NCBI GenBank assembly: GCA_001430745.1
Contig: KQ482061.1
Coordinates: forward strand, 655,340-703,230
Direction of reading: 5' to 3'
Length of the DNA: 47,891 nt
Origin: Auxenochlorella pyrenoidosa
Lineage: Eukaryota; Chlorophyta; Trebouxiophyceae; Chlorellales; Chlorellaceae
This document shows positions 43,824-47,891 of this stretch, in pieces. Each line of letters opens with the position of its first letter. Within the stretch, counting starts at the first letter, position 1. The translations under genes were made by a program, and so were the position numbers. The notes beneath the pieces are model-generated. The model searched no databases, was not told the origin of the DNA, and saw nothing but the letters and a program-made list of their open reading frames with translations.

Positions 43824-46800
43824 ATGTCTCGCTCGCAGCCAGGCTCTGCCCGTGCCGGCGCTGCGCGAGGCGAGGCCCCCGCCTTTGCCTCGCAGCCTGG
43901 CACGGCCACCGCGGCGGCCGCTGCCGCGTTTGCGCCACCTCCAGAGCTGGCTGAGGCCGGCGCCAGCGGGGCGGCAGCATACGACCCCGAGGGTGCTGGA
44001 CCGCCATCGCACGACCCAGAGTGCACAACGGCAGCTGCTTACGATGCAGGTGCAGCGGCAGCTCACGACCCAGAGGGTGCAGCCGCTGCCGGCTATGCTG
44101 CAGGCAGCACAGATGCAGCAGGGGCGTACGGTGCCGCAGGTGCAGCCACCTACTATGGCAGCGCCGCAGCAGTTGCGGGCCAAGACGTGCCGGGATCGGA
44201 AACCCAGTATGCTGGGGGCGCCGAGCAGGATGCTGCAGCGGCAGGGGCCACGGCAGAAGGGGCCGCGCCGGGGGCGGAGGCCTACTCGCCCCTGGCCTAC
44301 CTGCAGCAGCTGGAGGCGCACCTGAGCGCGCTGCAGCAGCAGCGGCGGGGCGTGGAGCAGCAGCTGGCGGCGGCTGCGGCAGCGGCCTACCAGCACATGT
44401 CGCAGCGGCTGGGCGCCGCCGGCACGGGTGTGCCGCTGCCGCCCGACGTGCCCGCCCTGGTGGACGAGCTGGCGGTACTGCAGTCGGTGCGGCAGTACCT
44501 GGCGTACCTGCAGGAGCTGCAGGCCCTGGCCCGGCACTCGGAGAAGGCGGTGCGCGCCTTGCAGCAGCAGCAGCAGCAGGCGGAAGGGGGTGGCGACAGC
44601 GCCGCTGCCTTCCTGCAGGCTGCAGCCGAGGCGGTGGACAGCTTCAGCAATGCGGTGGGCTACGCCATCGCCATCCGGCAGCTGACAGGTACCAGGGGCC
44701 GGGGCCAGCTGCAGGAGCTGGGGGGCAGGCCCGGGCTGCCTCTTGTTGCGCGTGTGTAGGCGGCAAGGAAAACTCTCGAGGCCAGTGACCGCCTCGGCTG
44801 GTTGCGTGCCTCCCTGCCTGCCCTCCCTGCTGGCTGCCCGCCCGCTCGCTGCCACCCAGCTGCCGCCCCTGCCGCCCGTTCTGGAACCCCCGCCTGCAGA
44901 GCAGGGCTCAGTGCCTGTGCCACGCCTGCGGCGGCATGCCGAGGCGCTGCTGCTGCGGGTGGATGGAGTTCAGGGGGGGCTGCGCTCCGTGCTGTCGGCT
45001 GCCATTCAGCAGCGCCTGGCTGCCGCGCACTGGCCCCCGCCACTCGCGCATGTTGGCGGGGACGGCGGGGCAGCGGCAGCGGCGGCGGCAGGGACTGGCG
45101 ATGGTGGCTGGCGCGGCTTTGCTGCTGCAGGGGAAGCTTCAGCGGGGGAGCTGCAGCAGCTGCTGGTGATGCTGCTGACGCTGCAGCGTGCCAGCCAGCA
45201 CGAGCACTTTAGGTGAGGCCCAGCAACGCCATGCTGCCCTGCACAAAGGCCGCACCACGCAGCACTTGCCGTGCCAACGATGCGCACGCAGTCTGAGTTT
45301 GCGGGGGTTGCGAGGTGCCTGGAGCGGCGCCCAGTAAGCAGAGAAGGCGGCCAGCGTCACCATACTGTGCACCACCGCACAAGAAGTCGTGCTTCTCGTG
45401 TGCTCATGCGCTCCCCTGCAGCACCCTCAGCGAGACCATCCAGGAGGTGCCGCTGCTCTGGGCAGCGGAAGAGTTGGCGCAGCCGCTTGCCGAGCGCCTG
45501 CGCCACCACTTTGCAAGTGAGAGGCCGCCGGGTCCTGCGGGCTGCAGGGCAAGCAGGCGCAGCGCCGCACGTCGAGCCTGCATGCCCTCCTGCTCGCCAT
45601 TCTCTCCGATCTTCATCTTCAGAAACAATAGCTCGCATCCCTCATTCCCTTCATGGGTGTCGCTACATCCGGTTGCTGTGCAGGCGGGCTGCCCACCGAC
45701 CGGCCCGACCGGCCAGAGTGGCTGTTTGCCACGGCGCTCAAGGCGGCGCAGCAGTGCTGCCCGCTGGCTCAGGAGCTGCAGCCCTGCGTGGGTGAGCCGG
45801 CCAGTTTTTTCTCGAGGGAAGAGATTCAGGCAGCTGACCAGCTAGCTTTGAGGGCAGAGAGCTGGGGCGACAGACGTCGATGCTGCCACGGGCCTGCCGG
45901 CGTGCTGCTGCCCGCCCCGCCAGCAGTCTGCAGGAGGCCTGGCTGGTGCTGCACCGCGCAGCCTGAGACCTGCAGCGGCCCCGCCCTGTGCCGCCCTGTG
46001 CCCGCTGCAGAGGCGCACCAGCTGCAGGCTTGGTACAGCCTGCCCCTGGAGCTGGCCCGTGCCATCCAGGCTGTGGGGGTGAATGCAATCGTAGCCGACC
46101 ACCTCCTGCCGCAGGTGGGGCCAGCCTCAGCTGCCTGCCACCAAAGCACAGCCATGTCGCTGCCTGCCGCCTTGGGCGACATCGTTACAGAGTTGCCCGG
46201 CTGCCTGCCTTGAAACCTGTGGGTGCAGCCCGCCGCTCGTAATATGCAATCTGCCCTGCTCATTGCAGCTGGTGGGCGCAGCAGACCCCTCCCTCTGGCT
46301 GCACCTCGCTGACGAGGCCATGGCGTTTGAGAAGAGGTGCGTTCCCGCGTTGCAGGCAGGGGCGTGGGGCCCTCCGCGGCCATCCCCTGGTGTGCTTTGA
46401 GCAAAGATTCAGGCAGCTGCCGCTGCCCGGCTCACCTCGCACAACAACGCATTCTCAACCCCCCACCCACCCACCCACCCACACACCGGTCCGCAGGTTT
46501 GCCCCGCTGCGCGGCGCCAGCCTGGCCCTGCCAGAGGAGGAGGAGTTCCTGGGGGCCGCCCACCCGGGGTCCACTATTGAGCTCCTTTTCCGGCAGCCCG
46601 AGTGGCAGGTGTGCACCTCTGGCCTGGCAGCCTCCTGTGCAGACGGGGAACCCGGGCTGTGGCCCTTGGTGGGCTGGGCAACTCGTAACCGCTTTGCTGC
46701 CAATCAAGTGGAGGCCCTTCCCCCTGGGAGCCCTTCCTGGCAGCACGGCACTGCAGCCCTCATCACGAGTTCCTGCCGGGACCCCGGGCAGTGGCCTGCA

Positions 46801-47891
46801 GTGCCCCATGGCCCGTGTTCCCAAACCGCTGGCCTGGGCTGCCTCGCTGGCTGCTGCTGTGCAGGAGGGCTGGCTGGGCGCCGAGCTGTGGGATGCCACC
46901 CGCCAGCTGGAGGCCGCCTGCGACGCCTACTCTGCCTGGCAGCCCGCCGCTGAGCAGCTGCTGGCGATGGCGGGCCAGGAGGCCGACATGGTGCCAGACA
47001 CGCCTCGCAGCCGGTGAGGGCACGTGGGCTTGAGTGCGGAGTTTGGAGTTTGGAGTTTACATCTCCTGGCATGTGTGTTTTCATGGCTTGTCTCACCCAT
47101 GGCGTTCACACTGGAGTTGCTGCACATGCCCACCTAGCCAAAGAGCCAGTCTGCGTGTGGCCTAGGCAGGCACCTCGTGAGCTGTGCTGCCTGCCCCTGC
47201 TCCCCGCTGCAGCGGCGGCGCTGCCTGGCGGCGTGAGTTCTGGCCGCCCGTCTGCGCCGAGCAGGTTGCGGCGCTCGTGGCTGGTCTCATCCGCCGCGGC
47301 GGCTGGGTGCACAGCCAGGCGCACAAGCTGCAGTATGCCCAGGTGTGCGCAGGCTCGGGCCAGCTCTCGGGCGCGCCTGGCCGCGCCGCATCCCATGTTC
47401 TGTTGATACGCGTTGCTTGCAGGCTTCTAGTTGCGACACAGCAGTCAGGCTGCAAGCATCCAGCAGTGAAGCTCGCTTGTTGCCCCGTGTCCCAGGCCCT
47501 GCCGACCCTGCAGTCCATCCACCTCACGCCTCTACGCACCCTCACTCTGCCCTGCAGGCCGTGCCCATTGCTGTGCTGAAGGCATTCCGGGAGCGCATCA
47601 GCGGGCTGCTGCAGCAGGCGGAGCAGTTCAGGTGGGAGCGGCAGCGCCCGCCTCGGCCAGCCCAGGGCGCGGGCCCGTCACAGGGGCAGCCGGCCCCTCA
47701 GTGGGGCCCTTCCATGTGTCCCATGCTGCCCATGCTGCTGCATTCTGCTCCGCAGGGGCATGCTGGGTGACGTGTGGCTGCCCCGCGTGGGCGCCGCCAT
47801 CTGCGCCGCCCACCACCTGGAGCACCAGCTGCGCGAGCCGCAGGGCGTGCTGCTGCTGGCAGAGCTGCAGGATGCCGCCGCCGCCGCCGGC
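43824..47891 (+). CDS. RINT1/MAG2/TIP20-family vesicle tethering protein (3' end outside window)
   Basis: Subunit of the Dsl1-type (NRZ) tether for Golgi-to-ER COPI vesicles. Eleven exons seen: 43824-44688, 44900-45212, 45422-45516, 45684-45791, 46011-46114, 46269-46336, 46497-46608, 46865-47013, 47213-47342, 47558-47631, 47756 to the end. The first about 150 residues are an Ala/Asp/Gly/Pro extension with degenerate YDPEGA/HDPEGA units, not typical of the family. A coiled coil follows (LEAHLSALQQQRRGVEQQLA), then VLQSVRQYLAYLQELQALAR. Family landmarks: LLWAAEELAQPLAERLRHHF, RPDRPEWLFATALK, ADPSLWLHLADEAMAFEKR and RQPEWQEGWLGAELWDA, which align by eye with Arabidopsis MAG2. The terminal exon is cut by the window end within an Ala run. 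Confidence 0.85.
46461..46482. repeat. CCCA repeat in an intron
   Basis: Several CCCA units form the polypyrimidine region before the acceptor of RINT1 exon 7. Confidence 0.85.

Overview
The window looks like nuclear DNA of a GC-rich green alga, probably a trebouxiophyte of the Chlorella/Micractinium kind (inference; I cannot search). The evidence is plant-type gene families (PP7 phosphatase, plastid cystathionine beta-lyase, CML21-like calcium protein, MAG2/RINT1), very high GC, short exons split by introns of about 50-400 bp, pyrimidine-rich TGCAG acceptors, and the chlorophyte poly(A) signal TGTAA behind two genes. No bacterial operon, tRNA, rRNA, CRISPR array or complete mobile element was found.

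Layout, left to right: end of a CML21/22-like EF-hand gene (+, 1-1524); small secreted Cys-rich protein (-, 2382-3335); F-box-like protein with C-terminal membrane segments (-, 4028-6675); PP7-type phosphatase (-, 7037-10456); IMPACT/YIH1 (+, 10722-12984); small unknown protein (-, 13429-14186); cystathionine beta-lyase (+, 14561-18374); Gln/Pro-rich protein (-, 19460-21344); charged coiled-coil protein, perhaps FAM192A-like (+, 21721-23457); GNAT acetyltransferase (-, 23575-25258); NT-C2/coiled-coil protein (-, 25566-29744); glutathionyl-hydroquinone reductase-like GST (+, 29972-33572); deaminase-fold candidate (+, 33775-34963); SAR1 GTPase (-, 35755-37575); urate oxidase (-, 38161-40826); PhyH-family dioxygenase (-, 41082-42727); METTL21-like methyltransferase (+, 42812-43754); RINT1/MAG2 (+, 43824 to the window end, incomplete).

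The genes are a mixed housekeeping set, not one pathway: vesicle traffic (SAR1 for COPII, RINT1/MAG2 for Golgi-to-ER tethering), metabolism (methionine synthesis, purine breakdown in peroxisomes, quinone/thiol redox) and signalling (PP7, IMPACT, CML). Five neighbouring pairs are head-to-head with 84-376 bp between start codons, so shared promoters are likely.

The strongest unusual signals are: (1) about one intron in eight needs a GC-AG rather than GT-AG boundary, often proved by reading frame and protein conservation; (2) a 43-bp tandem triplication carries three copies of the last splice acceptor of cystathionine beta-lyase, of which only the third gives the right frame; (3) an unrecognised protein with cytidine-deaminase-like zinc motifs; (4) a perfect TATA box at 35317 with no convincing gene behind it. 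All gene models were spliced by hand from frame, splice-site and conservation evidence; the least certain parts are first exons.
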